Shown in pieces: positions 17,177-26,241 of a DNA stretch of 58,341 nt. This DNA is from HGM05190 sp964394205 (GTDB lineage: Bacteria; Bacteroidota; Bacteroidia; Bacteroidales; Muribaculaceae), in NCBI GenBank assembly GCA_964394205.1, contig CAYMVS010000005.1, positions 1-58,341 of the forward strand, written 5' to 3'. The position numbers were made by a program, and so were the translations under genes. Numbering within the stretch: the stretch's first letter is position 1; each line of letters opens with the position of its first letter. The notes under the pieces are model-generated. The model saw only the letters and a program-made list of their open reading frames with translations, was not told the origin of the DNA and did not search any database.

Positions 17177-18259
17177 TTAGGCACTCACGGCAAAATACAT
17201 CACAAGAAAAATAAATATCTGGATGATTAACCCGACCGGCACCAGAATGAAATAGAGAATGGTTGGGAATGAGCCGCGTTTTTTTGACGGGGCGGGTCTG
17301 ACGGGTGATATTCGTTTTGGGGCGGGGTGAACATAATGCGCCTGTTCGGCCGGTGCTTCCCATTGTGAGACATCTGTCGACTCAAAGGCTTTGTTGGCTT
17401 TCTTCTTTGGGAAAAACTTTCTGAAGAATTTATTGACAGGCAGTATCAGCAGGGTTATTATAGGTAATAGGATAAGGACTGCGAGCATAACCCCAGATAT
17501 TAACCAATGTTCATGCCACTCTTCAGGGGCTCGCATTACATCTTCAAGGTCGGGAACAAAAAACGCGACGAGTGCAACCAAGATTGCCACAGCGACATCG
17601 ATTTTGAGAAGCACCCTCAGCAACGTGTCATTATCTTCAAGAATATTCTTGGTAATGAACCACAGAAATGCCGCTGCAATCAGTATCCCGGCCGCGACCA
17701 TGATGCCGCTGTAGTTCCAGTGTGTAAAAAACCATGCTATGCTTGCGGCCAGGAGCAGTGTGGTCGCCGCATATAATATGATTGAAACATTCTTGGTGGT
17801 TTCTGCTTTCTTACCATAATATTCCCTTATCCTTTTAGATATCCAATCCGTGCAGTAAGAAAATCCAAATACGAGAATGTAAAATCCCAAAACACAGATA
17901 ATTGAAAAGGTTATTTGTTGGTCAAACGAGATATCAATCATTAGAGTAAGACCAAGTGCTCCCAAGATTATTGTTGCCCCATTCAGAAAGTTTACAATCC
18001 AGTCAAAGAGTTTCGGTTTTATATCATATTCAAGGGCCTTGTTGGAAAGATATATGGCGGCAAAACCGGGCAGACCACCGATCAGGTAGCCTATCCATGT
18101 CGGATGGTTGTAGAACCAAACCACCGCCAAAATGGTGCAGACCGTCCCGATGAGGGACATCGGGATCCATTTATTTCCCTCCTTCTTGGGGTCCTGTTGC
18201 TTGTTGCTCTCGGGCGTATCGATTTGTTGACTGTCAAAATCTTGTGTGGGCTCTTCCAT
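17177..18259 (-). CDS. Multi-pass membrane protein of unknown function
   Basis: A 360-residue protein with a polar, Gln/Asp-rich N-terminus (about 30 residues) and some eight or nine hydrophobic helices. A Lys/Arg- and Pro-rich stretch (residues about 285-335) precedes a final helix. No family was recognised. Base composition is clearly more AT-rich than the flanking genes and codon use is less GC-biased, which suggests a different origin or relaxed selection. The ATG at 18259 fits the promoter. An in-frame TTG at 18283 lies too close to the expected transcription start. It is probably a stand-alone gene closed by the hairpin at 17141-17176. Confidence 0.75.
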   Translation of the reverse strand: MEEPTQDFDSQQIDTPESNKQQDPKKEGNKWIPMSLIGTVCTILAVVWFYNHPTWIGYLIGGLPGFAAIYLSNKALEYDIKPKLFDWIVNFLNGATIILGALGLTLMIDISFDQQITFSIICVLGFYILVFGFSYCTDWISKRIREYYGKKAETTKNVSIILYAATTLLLAASIAWFFTHWNYSGIMVAAGILIAAAFLWFITKNILEDNDTLLRVLLKIDVAVAILVALVAFFVPDLEDVMRAPEEWHEHWLISGVMLAVLILLPIITLLILPVNKFFRKFFPKKKANKAFESTDVSQWEAPAEQAHYVHPAPKRISPVRPAPSKKRGSFPTILYFILVPVGLIIQIFIFLVMYFAVSA

Positions 18260-18294
18260 TGGTCTGAGGTATTGTTGTTTCAATGTTCAGAGCA

Positions 18295-18325
18295 CAAATA
18301 TAGTGTTTTTTTGAGGACTCCCAAA
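18295..18325 (-). promoter_or_regulatory. Predicted promoter of the 17177-18259 membrane protein
   Basis: On the minus strand TTTG (18325-18322), 19-bp spacer and TATATTTG (18302-18295). The leader would be about 30 bases to the ATG at 18259. Confidence 0.65.
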
Positions 18326-18345
18326 AAAATGTCACACACACCCGG

Positions 18346-19299
18346 TCAAAGGTCTATCTGATAGATGTCATAGAGGGTAGCGCGGGCGCCAAATCCCTCT
18401 TTCTGATAGATTAAGCCATGGTTGAGGGTGGCTCCCCGACACTCGGTCGAGATGCCGAAATCAAAATAGCGGCAACACTCAAGCGCGTAATTAATGACGG
18501 TGTCAAACAGCAGGTCGAGGGCTCCAATCTCGCGCCCGCGCGGCGAGGCGCTGATATATTGGCTATGAGCCACATTACGAGTCATATACATCACCACGCC
18601 GGCAACCACATCGCCGGCGGCATCATTGGCCGTCCACAACGTGATGTTATCGGGAAATCGGGAGGCAAGGAGCTCCATCTCGGCCAAAGAGTGAACCGGG
18701 CGCGTGTCGTGCCGTTGACTGAGGTTGCGTTCCAAGATATCCCAAAACGGAGCATAGGTGGTTGATCGGTTGATGGTTATGCCTGCCTCACGGGCTCGGC
18801 GTGCCCCTTGACGGCGTATGTCGAAAAATCGCCCGCGACAGCCGCCATCGATGGTCGACGATATCTGTCGCGCCACAAGCCTGGCCCCGGCGTCATGCCA
18901 CAGGCAGAAGAGGTCTTCGTCGGCCGGTTGGGTGTGGTAGATGTAGGGTGTCGGTTTGTAGATGATCTGACTGATGCCTCTGTCGCGTGAGAAATCCATT
19001 ATCGCTCCAAGGGCCTGGGCGATGTCGGCAACCGTGGCTCGCAGACCCGTCAGCAAGCCGCCGTAGGTCAGCCCGCCGTGGCTCGTCAGCGTGTCCCCCT
19101 CGCGGTTGGCCGGGAGAACGGCAAAGAGGCGTTTGCCCTTGAAAATCATGAGCGAGTGGTCGTCAAAGCGCTCGCTGTGATAGTCCATATAGGCGCGGTT
19201 GAAAAGAAATGACGACTGGCGCGCGAGGGCGACAAAGTCGTTCCAACGCGCGCCGTCGATGGCCGGGTCAAATATTTTTACCGTAAAGCTGTTTGTCAT
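18346..19299 (-). CDS. FemAB/GNAT-like acyltransferase
   Basis: A 317-residue protein with the layout of a FemAB- or GNAT-type acyltransferase: an N-terminal alpha/beta half and a C-terminal half containing VVAGVVMYMTRNVAHSQY and an FDFGIS strand. These match the Acetyltransf_6 (FemAB-like) pattern. Such proteins move amino-acyl or acetyl groups, in some cases onto peptidoglycan or polysaccharide precursors. The substrate is unknown. Its start overlaps the stop of the upstream lipoprotein gene by 4 bp (ATGA-type), so they form an operon. No signal peptide is present. Confidence 0.75.
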   Translation of the reverse strand: MTNSFTVKIFDPAIDGARWNDFVALARQSSFLFNRAYMDYHSERFDDHSLMIFKGKRLFAVLPANREGDTLTSHGGLTYGGLLTGLRATVADIAQALGAIMDFSRDRGISQIIYKPTPYIYHTQPADEDLFCLWHDAGARLVARQISSTIDGGCRGRFFDIRRQGARRAREAGITINRSTTYAPFWDILERNLSQRHDTRPVHSLAEMELLASRFPDNITLWTANDAAGDVVAGVVMYMTRNVAHSQYISASPRGREIGALDLLFDTVINYALECCRYFDFGISTECRGATLNHGLIYQKEGFGARATLYDIYQIDL

Positions 19300-20159
19300 T
19301 CTTGCTGTAGGTTGATGCGCTGCAGGGAGATGATTGTCTGGCCGGCACCGTCGCGCAGCAATGCTATGTTGGTGTTGGTGCCCGGCACACAGCTTTCCAC
19401 CTGCTCGAGAGCCACAAGAAACGCCTGCTCGATGGCCAGGTCGGGGCAGCTCATGCGCGTTGTGAAGAGGTTTGTAAAGCCAATGCCACCCTCGCGGTCA
19501 AGGTTTTGCACTATGCTGCCGTTTAACACGTTGCAACCGGCATTGCCATGCACTTTGCCGCCAGCGAGGTCGATGACAAGCTCGGGCGCTTTCTTCTCGG
19601 AGATATCGACGCCCTGAATGTTGGTCACGCGCCAGGCGCCGTCAAAAAAGCTGAGGTTGGGCTTGCGCAGCATCATCAGCGAGGTGCCGTCGACGGTTTT
19701 CAGGGTCAGGTAATACTCGTTGTTGATCTGCTCGATGGAATAGCTGCCCATCTTGTTGATTGCCTCGGTGATGGCTATCTCATATTTTGCATCGGGACAG
19801 AACTTCATGGTGGCGGCCAGCTCGCCGTTGCGCACCAGGTAGGTCCCCTTGACCGTGTAGCTGCCGTTTATGTAGTTGCACCCGTTGTTGGCATATATAT
19901 TGACAACCCCCTCGGGCAGGTCGGTGTTGTCAAAGCTGACCGTGGGGTAATCATCGTTGGTCGCGATCACCTTCTCGCCGCCGACCTCGGTCACCGACCA
20001 TTGGCCAACCAGTGTCGGAGGTGTCTTGGCAGGCAGTGTCGGGGTGGTGGTGATGACGCGGTCGGGGGTGTTGGTGACCGATATTGTATTCTTGGGTGAA
20101 CAGCTTGACAGGGCGAGCAGGGCCGAGCCGACTGTGATTATTGAAATTACCGATTTCAT
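19296..20159 (-). CDS. META-domain lipoprotein
   Basis: A 287-residue predicted lipoprotein with lipobox LALSSC and acylated C20. Two tandem META/HslJ-like domains follow, about 45-165 and 170-285. Each has an N-x-x-C-N-x-x-N-G-S core (YANNGCNYINGSY and HGNAGCNVLNGSI) and a later Cys (KFCPD, MSCPD). META domains occur in heat-shock protein HslJ and in surface proteins of several phyla, but their biochemical role is not settled. The first gene of an operon with the FemAB-like protein. Confidence 0.85.
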   Translation of the reverse strand: MKSVISIITVGSALLALSSCSPKNTISVTNTPDRVITTTPTLPAKTPPTLVGQWSVTEVGGEKVIATNDDYPTVSFDNTDLPEGVVNIYANNGCNYINGSYTVKGTYLVRNGELAATMKFCPDAKYEIAITEAINKMGSYSIEQINNEYYLTLKTVDGTSLMMLRKPNLSFFDGAWRVTNIQGVDISEKKAPELVIDLAGGKVHGNAGCNVLNGSIVQNLDREGGIGFTNLFTTRMSCPDLAIEQAFLVALEQVESCVPGTNTNIALLRDGAGQTIISLQRINLQQE

Positions 20160-20208
20160 AGCGATCTCTTGATTTTGTTAATTTTGCTTAATGAAACAAT
20201 CTGTGATG

Positions 20209-20216
20209 CAAAGATA
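20209..20216 (-). promoter_or_regulatory. Predicted -7 box of the META lipoprotein operon
   Basis: TATCTTTG on the minus strand matches TAnnTTTG. No well-spaced -33 box was found. The leader would be about 45 bases. Confidence 0.45.
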
Positions 20217-20274
20217 CATCATTTTTTTAACAATTGAGTGAGTTTAGAGGTTCAGTGTGCCGATAATATTATCA

Positions 20275-20290
20275 TAATTTTGTAATTTTG
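20275..20290 (+). promoter_or_regulatory. Tandem -7 boxes upstream of proS
   Basis: TAATTTTG occurs twice end to end, at 20275-20282 and 20283-20290. Both match TAnnTTTG, 35-43 bases before the proS ATG. No matching TTG -33 box is visible, so promoter strength is uncertain. Confidence 0.5.
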
Positions 20291-20325
20291 CAGTCTCAAA
20301 ATCAATCAATACCAAGACAAAAAAT

Positions 20326-21816
20326 ATGGCAGTAGAATTAAAGCAGCTGACAAAACGCAGCGATAACTATTCTCAATGGTATAACGAGCTCGTTGTCAAG
20401 GCCGACCTTGCCGAGCAGTCGCCCGTGCGCGGATGTATGGTGATCAAGCCCTACGGCTATGCGATATGGGAAAAAATGCAGCAGGAGCTTGACCGCAAGT
20501 TTAAGGAGACCGGCCACGTCAATGCCTATTTCCCGTTGTTGATTCCCAAAAGTTATCTCAGCCGTGAGGCCGAGCATGTGGAAGGTTTTGCAAAGGAGTG
20601 TGCCGTGGTCACCCACTATCGCCTCAAGAACGCCCCCGACGGGTCGGGTGTGGTGGTCGATCCCGATGCACGTCTCGAGGAGGAACTGATAATCCGTCCG
20701 ACCAGTGAGACAATTATCTGGAGCACCTATAAGAATTGGATCAACTCTTACCGCGACCTCCCCATCTTGTGCAACCAGTGGGCCAACGTGATGCGCTGGG
20801 AGATGAGGACACGCCTGTTTTTGCGCACCGCCGAGTTTCTCTGGCAGGAGGGTCACACAGCCCACGCCACGCGCGAGGAGGCTGAGGCCGAGGCCATGAA
20901 GATGATCAATGTCTATGGCGATTTTGCCGAGAAGTTCATGGCGCTTCCCGTCATCAAGGGCACAAAGAGCCCCAACGAGCGTTTTGCCGGCGCGCTCGAC
21001 ACCTTTACCATCGAGGGCCTGATGCAGGACGGCAAGGCGCTGCAGTGTGGCACGAGCCACTTCCTGGGGCAGAATTTTGCCAAAGCGTTCAACGTGCAGT
21101 TTGTCAACCGCGAGAATAAGCTTGAATATGTCTGGGCGACCTCGTGGGGCGTTTCAACCCGACTGATGGGTGCATTGATTATGACCCACTCCGACGACAA
21201 CGGCCTTGTGCTTCCCCCAAATCTTGCACCGATTCAGGTTGTCATCGTGCCTATCTATAAAAACGCCGAGATGCTGGCCAAGATTGACGCCCGCGTCGAG
21301 CCGATCGTCAACGAGTTGCGCCGCCGGGGCATCTCGGTCAAATATGACAACGCCGACAACAAGCGTCCCGGCTTCAAGTTTGCCGACTATGAGCTCAAGG
21401 GTGTGCCCGTGCGCCTGGTCATTGGCGGTCGCGACCTGGAAAACAACACCGTCGAGGTGATGAGACGCGATACCCTGGCCAAGGAGACCCGCCCGCTCGA
21501 CAACATCGAGGACTATGTGGTAACCCTTCTTGATGATATTCAGACAAATATCTACAACAAGGCCCGAGACTACCGCGACAGCCATATTGTCAAGGTTGAC
21601 ACCTATGACGAGTTTAAGGAGCAGATTGAAAAGGGCGGTTTCATCCTGGCCCACTGGGACGGCACCACCGAGACCGAGGAAAAAATCAAAGATGAGACCA
21701 AGGCCACGATACGTTGCATCCCCTTTGAGGCCGACGAGGAGAGTCTCACTCCCGGCAAGTGCATGGTGACCGGCAAGCCGTCGGCCCGCCGAGTGCTCTT
21801 TGCCCGCGCATATTGA
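20326..21816 (+). CDS. proS: Proline-tRNA ligase (eukaryote/archaea-like type)
   Basis: A 496-residue class II aminoacyl-tRNA synthetase that charges tRNA-Pro. Motif 2 is seen in RPTSETIIWSTYKNW and the WEMRTRLFLRTAEFLWQEGH region, and motif 3 in TSWGVSTRLMGALIM. The short form without an editing insertion, and the C-terminal extension ending in a tyrosine (VLFARAY), are features of the eukaryote/archaea-like ProRS found in Bacteroidetes. Only two cysteines remain in the C-terminal domain that binds zinc in some relatives. It heads a compact operon with two CHR transporter genes and folC. Confidence 0.97.
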   Translation: MAVELKQLTKRSDNYSQWYNELVVKADLAEQSPVRGCMVIKPYGYAIWEKMQQELDRKFKETGHVNAYFPLLIPKSYLSREAEHVEGFAKECAVVTHYRLKNAPDGSGVVVDPDARLEEELIIRPTSETIIWSTYKNWINSYRDLPILCNQWANVMRWEMRTRLFLRTAEFLWQEGHTAHATREEAEAEAMKMINVYGDFAEKFMALPVIKGTKSPNERFAGALDTFTIEGLMQDGKALQCGTSHFLGQNFAKAFNVQFVNRENKLEYVWATSWGVSTRLMGALIMTHSDDNGLVLPPNLAPIQVVIVPIYKNAEMLAKIDARVEPIVNELRRRGISVKYDNADNKRPGFKFADYELKGVPVRLVIGGRDLENNTVEVMRRDTLAKETRPLDNIEDYVVTLLDDIQTNIYNKARDYRDSHIVKVDTYDEFKEQIEKGGFILAHWDGTTETEEKIKDETKATIRCIPFEADEESLTPGKCMVTGKPSARRVLFARAY

Positions 21817-22403
21817 TGATGAGCTCGGTCTACTTTCAGCTTTTTGCCACTTTTTTCAAGATCGGCGTGTTCACCTTTGGAGGCGGTTGGGCAATGATCT
21901 CGATTATCGAGAAAGAGATTGTTGACCGCCACCATTGGATTGAGCGTGAAGACTTTCTTGATCTTCTCGCTGTCGCCCAGTCGCTGCCGGGTATTCTTGC
22001 CGTCAACATCTCGGTGGCGGTTGGCGATCGCCTGCGCGGCCGCGCCGGCAGCGTGGTGGCTGCCCTGGGAACAATCCTCCCCTCGTTTCTCATCATCCTG
22101 GCCATCGCCATCTTCCTGACCCCCGACACGATAAAGAACAACGCCACGCTGTCGGCCATCTTCAAGGGGATACGGCCGGCGGTGGTGGCGCTGATCATAG
22201 CGCCGGTTATCTCGGCGGCACGCGCTGCCAAGTTGACCTGGAAAACGGCCGCCATACCGTTGGTGGTGGCTGTGTTGATATGGTCAAAATGGCCCGTCGT
22301 CTCCAATCCCATTCTCTATATCGTGCTTGGTGGCGCGGGAGGCTACTATTTATTTAACAGGCAGTTGCGTAAAGCTGTCGCCGACAAAACCGACAAAAAA
22401 TGA
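21816..22403 (+). CDS. CHR-family transporter, first half
   Basis: A 195-residue membrane protein of the chromate ion transporter (CHR) family. FKIGVFTFGGGWAM and SLPGILAVNISVAVG are the family's conserved N-terminal motifs. It is a half-length (single-domain) form, which must pair with a second subunit to reproduce the two-domain ChrA layout. The start at 21816 shares one base with the proS stop codon (TGATG), and another ATG lies one codon on. Chromate export is the described role of some members, but in gut bacteria the natural substrate is unknown. Confidence 0.92.
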   Translation: MMSSVYFQLFATFFKIGVFTFGGGWAMISIIEKEIVDRHHWIEREDFLDLLAVAQSLPGILAVNISVAVGDRLRGRAGSVVAALGTILPSFLIILAIAIFLTPDTIKNNATLSAIFKGIRPAVVALIIAPVISAARAAKLTWKTAAIPLVVAVLIWSKWPVVSNPILYIVLGGAGGYYLFNRQLRKAVADKTDKK

Positions 22404-22969
22404 TTTACCTCAAGCTGATTTGGGCTTATTTGAAAATCGGCCTCTTCGGGTTTGGCGGAGGGTATGCCATGCTGGCATTGATTGAGCACGCCGTGGTCGA
22501 CCCGGGATGGATCTCGGAGCAGATGTTTACCGACATCGTGGCTATATCACAGATGACCCCGGGCCCCATCGGCATCAACTCGGCCACCTACATAGGCTTT
22601 GTTGCGCCTGGCGAGGCATCCCCGATGTTTGCGACCCCTTTCTGGGGCATTTTGGGGTCGATTGTGTGCACCCTGGTGGTGGTTTTACCCTCGTTTGTGT
22701 TGGTGTCTTTCACAAGCCATTACATAAGCCGCCATCGCGAGAGCGCCATCGTCAAGGGGGTCTTCATGGGGTTGAGGCCTGTGGTTGTGGGGCTTATAGC
22801 CTCGGCGGCCCTGCTGCTGATGAACCGGGCCAATTTTGGCTCGGAGCCAAGCGAGCTCGTCATCAGCATCAGCCTCTGCGTGGCCGCCTTTGTGGGTGTC
22901 TATTTCCTTAAGCTGCACCCCATTTTAATTGTCGTTTTGGCCGGAGTGGCCGGCTTCCTCCTTTTTTGA
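22400..22969 (+). CDS. CHR-family transporter, second half
   Basis: A 189-residue membrane protein homologous to its upstream neighbour, with KIGLFGFGGGYAM and QMTPGPIGINSATYIGF. It overlaps that gene by 4 bp (ATGA), so translation is probably coupled and the two halves are expected to form a heterodimer. Several hydrophobic helices of opposite predicted topology fit this. One base separates its stop from the folC start. Confidence 0.92.
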   Translation: MIYLKLIWAYLKIGLFGFGGGYAMLALIEHAVVDPGWISEQMFTDIVAISQMTPGPIGINSATYIGFVAPGEASPMFATPFWGILGSIVCTLVVVLPSFVLVSFTSHYISRHRESAIVKGVFMGLRPVVVGLIASAALLLMNRANFGSEPSELVISISLCVAAFVGVYFLKLHPILIVVLAGVAGFLLF

Positions 22970-22970
22970 T

Positions 22971-24260
22971 ATGACCTATCAGCAAACGCTCGATTATCTT
23001 TTCACCGCCACGCCAATGTTTTCGCGCGAAGGGGCAACGGCCTATAAGCCGGGACTCGAGACATCGCTGCGGCTCGCCCGGGCAATGGGCAATCCTCACC
23101 GGGGGCACTTCAGGATGATACATATTGCCGGGACAAACGGTAAGGGCTCGACAGCCCACTCGCTGGCGGCTGTGTTGCAGGCAAGTGGCTACCGTACAGG
23201 GCTTTTCACATCGCCCCATCTTGTCGACTTCCGCGAGCGCATACGTGTCGACGGCCGCATGATGGAGAGTGACCGGGTTGTTGACTTTGTCGAGCGTTAC
23301 CTCGCGATGGACTTGGGGCTGCACCCCTCGTTCTTTGAACTGACCACAATCATGGCTCTCGACTATTTTGCCCGTAGCGGGGTTGAGGTCGCTGTCATAG
23401 AGACGGGGCTTGGCGGCCGGCTCGACACGACCAACATCATCACCCCTTGCCTGTCGGTCATTACCAACATCTCGCTTGACCACACGTCGCTTTTGGGCGA
23501 TACCCCGGGCCGGATAGCCGTCGAGAAGGCCGGTATAATAAAGCCGGGTGTCACGGCGGTGATAGGGGAGGCGCCTCAGCCCGATGTCAGGGCTGTCTTT
23601 GAGGCGAAAGGGCGTCAGGTGGGGGCTCCGGTCATTTTTGCCGAAGACGACCGGGCTTTTGACGAGTTTGAAATGAAAGGGGAGATGACGGTCTATCACA
23701 CCAAGCGGTTTGGAGTAGTCGAGTCATCTCTCACGGGGGAGTGCCAGCTCAAAAACATGAACACCGTCCTGACAGCTTTGCAGCAGTTGTCACCGCTGTT
23801 TGACAGAATATCCCGACACTCGATTGCGGCAGGGCTTAAAGAGGTGTCAACGCTGACCGGCCTGAGAGGCCGATGGGAGACAATCTCAACATCTCCACGG
23901 GTCGTTATCGACACCGGCCATAACCCAGGCGGTTGGCAATACATTGTCAACCAAATCAATAGTGTTGACGCTAAGACTCGCCATATCGTTTTTGGCATGG
24001 CGGCCGACAAAGATATCGACACCGTCCTGGCGATGCTCGGGTCTGTCAAAAGTCACAAGTTCTATTTCACGGCCCCATCGTCGCCCCGCGCGTTGCCGGC
24101 GGCCGAGCTACACAAAAAGGCAATTGATCATGGTCTTGAGGGAGCGGTCTTTGAATCGGTCGCCGAGGCTTACGATGCCGCCCGCGGTGCCGCCACCCCC
24201 AGCGATTTCATTTTCATCGGGGGCAGCAATTTCCTGATAGCCGATTTCCTGTGTAGGTGA
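22971..24260 (+). CDS. folC: Folylpolyglutamate synthase / dihydrofolate synthase
   Basis: A 429-residue Mur-ligase-family enzyme that adds glutamate to folates (and possibly to dihydropteroate). The P-loop GTNGKGS is at 54-60. ETGLGGRLDTTN and the ITNISLDHTSLLGDT segment are typical FolC motifs. The start ATG at 22971 follows the CHR gene stop by one base. The open frame upstream, to 22929, lies inside that gene. It ends the proS operon and no terminator hairpin was seen after it. A second folate-type gene (47072-47449) is present elsewhere in the window. Confidence 0.95.
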   Translation: MTYQQTLDYLFTATPMFSREGATAYKPGLETSLRLARAMGNPHRGHFRMIHIAGTNGKGSTAHSLAAVLQASGYRTGLFTSPHLVDFRERIRVDGRMMESDRVVDFVERYLAMDLGLHPSFFELTTIMALDYFARSGVEVAVIETGLGGRLDTTNIITPCLSVITNISLDHTSLLGDTPGRIAVEKAGIIKPGVTAVIGEAPQPDVRAVFEAKGRQVGAPVIFAEDDRAFDEFEMKGEMTVYHTKRFGVVESSLTGECQLKNMNTVLTALQQLSPLFDRISRHSIAAGLKEVSTLTGLRGRWETISTSPRVVIDTGHNPGGWQYIVNQINSVDAKTRHIVFGMAADKDIDTVLAMLGSVKSHKFYFTAPSSPRALPAAELHKKAIDHGLEGAVFESVAEAYDAARGAATPSDFIFIGGSNFLIADFLCR

Positions 24261-24296
24261 AGAACAGCCCTGAAAACGGGGTGCTTGAGGGGGAGA

Positions 24297-24671
24297 TCAG
24301 CGGGCGGCGATAACCTCTATCTCAACGAGGACCTGCTTGGGAAGCTCGCGAACGGCCACTGCCGAGCGGGCCGGGAACGGTTGGGTGAACTCGGCGGCAT
24401 ACACCTCGTTCATCTCGCCAAAGAGTGACATGTCGGCAAGGAAAACGGTGGTTTTCACAACATTTTCAATTGTCAGACCGGCCTGGGCAAGGAGGGCCTT
24501 GACGTTGGCGATGGCTTGAGCCGTTTGGGCTTTGATACCCTCGGGTATCTCGCCGGTGGCGGGATTGACCGGTATCTGACCCGAGCAGAAGACGATTGAC
24601 CCAAGGTCGATGCCCTGGCTGTAAGGCCCGATTGCGGCGGGTGCCGAGGTTGTCGCGATTATTTTTTTCAT
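24297..24671 (-). CDS. ridA: RidA-family enamine/imine deaminase
   Basis: A 124-residue RidA (YjgF/YER057c/UK114) protein that hydrolyses reactive 2-aminoacrylate and related imines released by PLP enzymes. The carboxylate-binding arginine is R102 in PFPARSAVAV. The GPYSQG and SGQIPVNP motifs are intact. It lies 26 bp downstream of the YihY-type gene on the same strand. Assignment is firm. Confidence 0.95.
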   Translation of the reverse strand: MKKIIATTSAPAAIGPYSQGIDLGSIVFCSGQIPVNPATGEIPEGIKAQTAQAIANVKALLAQAGLTIENVVKTTVFLADMSLFGEMNEVYAAEFTQPFPARSAVAVRELPKQVLVEIEVIAAR

Positions 24672-24697
24672 GACTGGTTTAGTTTTGGTTGTTTAAC

Positions 24698-26068
24698 TTA
24701 ATTTTCGGTAACGGGCTCGACATCGATCTTGATGTCGGTCATGCGGAGGCCCTTGAATGTGTCGTCAAGAGCGCTCGCAGCGCGCCCTACAATCTTCTCG
24801 AGGGCGCTGAACCGGGTGTCAAAGCCGGGTATAAAGTTTGAGTCGCCAAGGGTGTCGAGACGTTTGACGATGTCGGTCAACAGCTCGCCCGAGATCTCAA
24901 ATGCCGGCTGCAGGCAGTTGCCGGCATTGTTGTCGGGACACTCTTTGAGCTCTGCGATCAGTCCGGCCCTCAACAGCAGGGCGACAGCCCGCTCGACAAT
25001 GACCGGAGGCAGCCCGTAGGCAGTGCAGATGCCGGCGGCGCTAAGGGGAGGCATCTGCAGCTCAAAGCGTCGCGAGATGATCAACAGCACCCCGAGGGTC
25101 ACCTCTTTACTATATGTTGACGAGACGTTGCCAACCTCTTTTTCAAAGCTGAAACGCGAGATGTTTTGGGAGGCATAGCAGAGCAGGGCGCCGATGAGCG
25201 CGATGAGCCACACGAGCTGCATCCAAATCATCAGCAGCGGCAGGAATGCAAAGCTGCCGTAGATGGCGTTATATTTGGTCACATAGAGCTGACCGGTGAC
25301 AAACAGCCATTGCAGCACGTTAAAAGCGATGCCGGCGAGAAATCCGGCAAAAAGTGCGTTCGGAATCTTGACTTTGGTGTTGGGGATGAGCAGATATGAC
25401 CCGGCAAAAAACAGGCATGAGAAGAGAAAGGCGAGCACGTCGAGACCAAACCCGAGCAGCGGGGTGAGAAAGGTCTCGTGGAGCAGTTTCTGCAGGGTGC
25501 TCGACATGAGTATCTGGATGCCGCTCGAGCATATCATCAAGATCGGCAGCACGAGCAGAATGGCGGTGTAATCGGTGGTTTTGCGCCAGAACGAGCGTTT
25601 ATCCCTGACGTTGAACACGCTGTTAAACGATGCCTCGACATCACCCATCAGAGAGATTAATGTCCATAGCAGTAACACGATGCCTACACCGACAAACAAT
25701 CCCTCGGAGGCCTGCGACAGATAGGAGTCGACAAATTGGAACGCCGTCTCAAGAGCCTGGCGTTGTGCAGGGAGCAGCGAGAACAGTTGGCTCTGGAGCA
25801 GATTCTGGAATCCGAAGCCGCGGCCTATGGCAAAGACCAAGGCAAAGGCAGGGACAATGGCCAACAGTGTCTTGTAGGTCATGGCACAGGCGCGCGCCTG
25901 AAGGTCGGCGCTAAGAAACGAGCGCACCGACAGGTTGAGTGTCTTTATGACATCAATCTTCCACGAGCGCCGCGTGTCGCTCCACACCCCCGTGGACACA
26001 TAATTCCAAATCTTCAACGCCTTGTTGTAAAGGCGGTTCAGGCGCGATGCCTTTTTCTCTTTCTCCAT
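24698..26068 (-). CDS. YihY/BrkB-family inner membrane protein
   Basis: A 456-residue protein with a YihY/virulence factor BrkB domain (about 40-320) holding roughly six transmembrane helices, including the conserved ALTYK-like start (ACAMTYKTLLAIVPAF) and a GSFAFLPLLMIWMQLVW segment. The C-terminal 130 residues are soluble and look like a winged-helix fragment followed by a helical tail. The family was once misnamed as RNase BN; its function is unknown and transport is suggested. Co-transcribed with ridA. A near-consensus promoter (one mismatch, TACCTTTA) lies around 26122-26130 on the minus strand. Confidence 0.88.
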   Translation of the reverse strand: MEKEKKASRLNRLYNKALKIWNYVSTGVWSDTRRSWKIDVIKTLNLSVRSFLSADLQARACAMTYKTLLAIVPAFALVFAIGRGFGFQNLLQSQLFSLLPAQRQALETAFQFVDSYLSQASEGLFVGVGIVLLLWTLISLMGDVEASFNSVFNVRDKRSFWRKTTDYTAILLVLPILMICSSGIQILMSSTLQKLLHETFLTPLLGFGLDVLAFLFSCLFFAGSYLLIPNTKVKIPNALFAGFLAGIAFNVLQWLFVTGQLYVTKYNAIYGSFAFLPLLMIWMQLVWLIALIGALLCYASQNISRFSFEKEVGNVSSTYSKEVTLGVLLIISRRFELQMPPLSAAGICTAYGLPPVIVERAVALLLRAGLIAELKECPDNNAGNCLQPAFEISGELLTDIVKRLDTLGDSNFIPGFDTRFSALEKIVGRAASALDDTFKGLRMTDIKIDVEPVTEN

Positions 26069-26167
26069 TATTCTGTTAGACGCCGACCGGTGTCGTCCGG
26101 CCGTGAACTGTTATTTTGGGGCTAAAGGTAGTGAAAAATCGGCTCCCGACAAAACCATAGGCGTATG

Positions 26168-26210
26168 AAAAAAACGGCAGCAACCAAAGCCGGGCGGCTC
26201 TCGTTGCTGC
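26168..26210 (-). terminator. Intrinsic terminator of the gld operon
   Basis: On the minus strand GCAGCAAC (26210-26203) pairs with GTTGCTGC (26184-26177). An inner stem AGCCG/CGGCT lies between, and seven T residues follow (A-run 26168-26174 on the plus strand). It lies 32 bp after the gldN stop and ends the T9SS motor operon. Confidence 0.8.
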
Positions 26211-26241
26211 TGTCTGTGCTGATTGTGCTGAAAAAAGAAGG

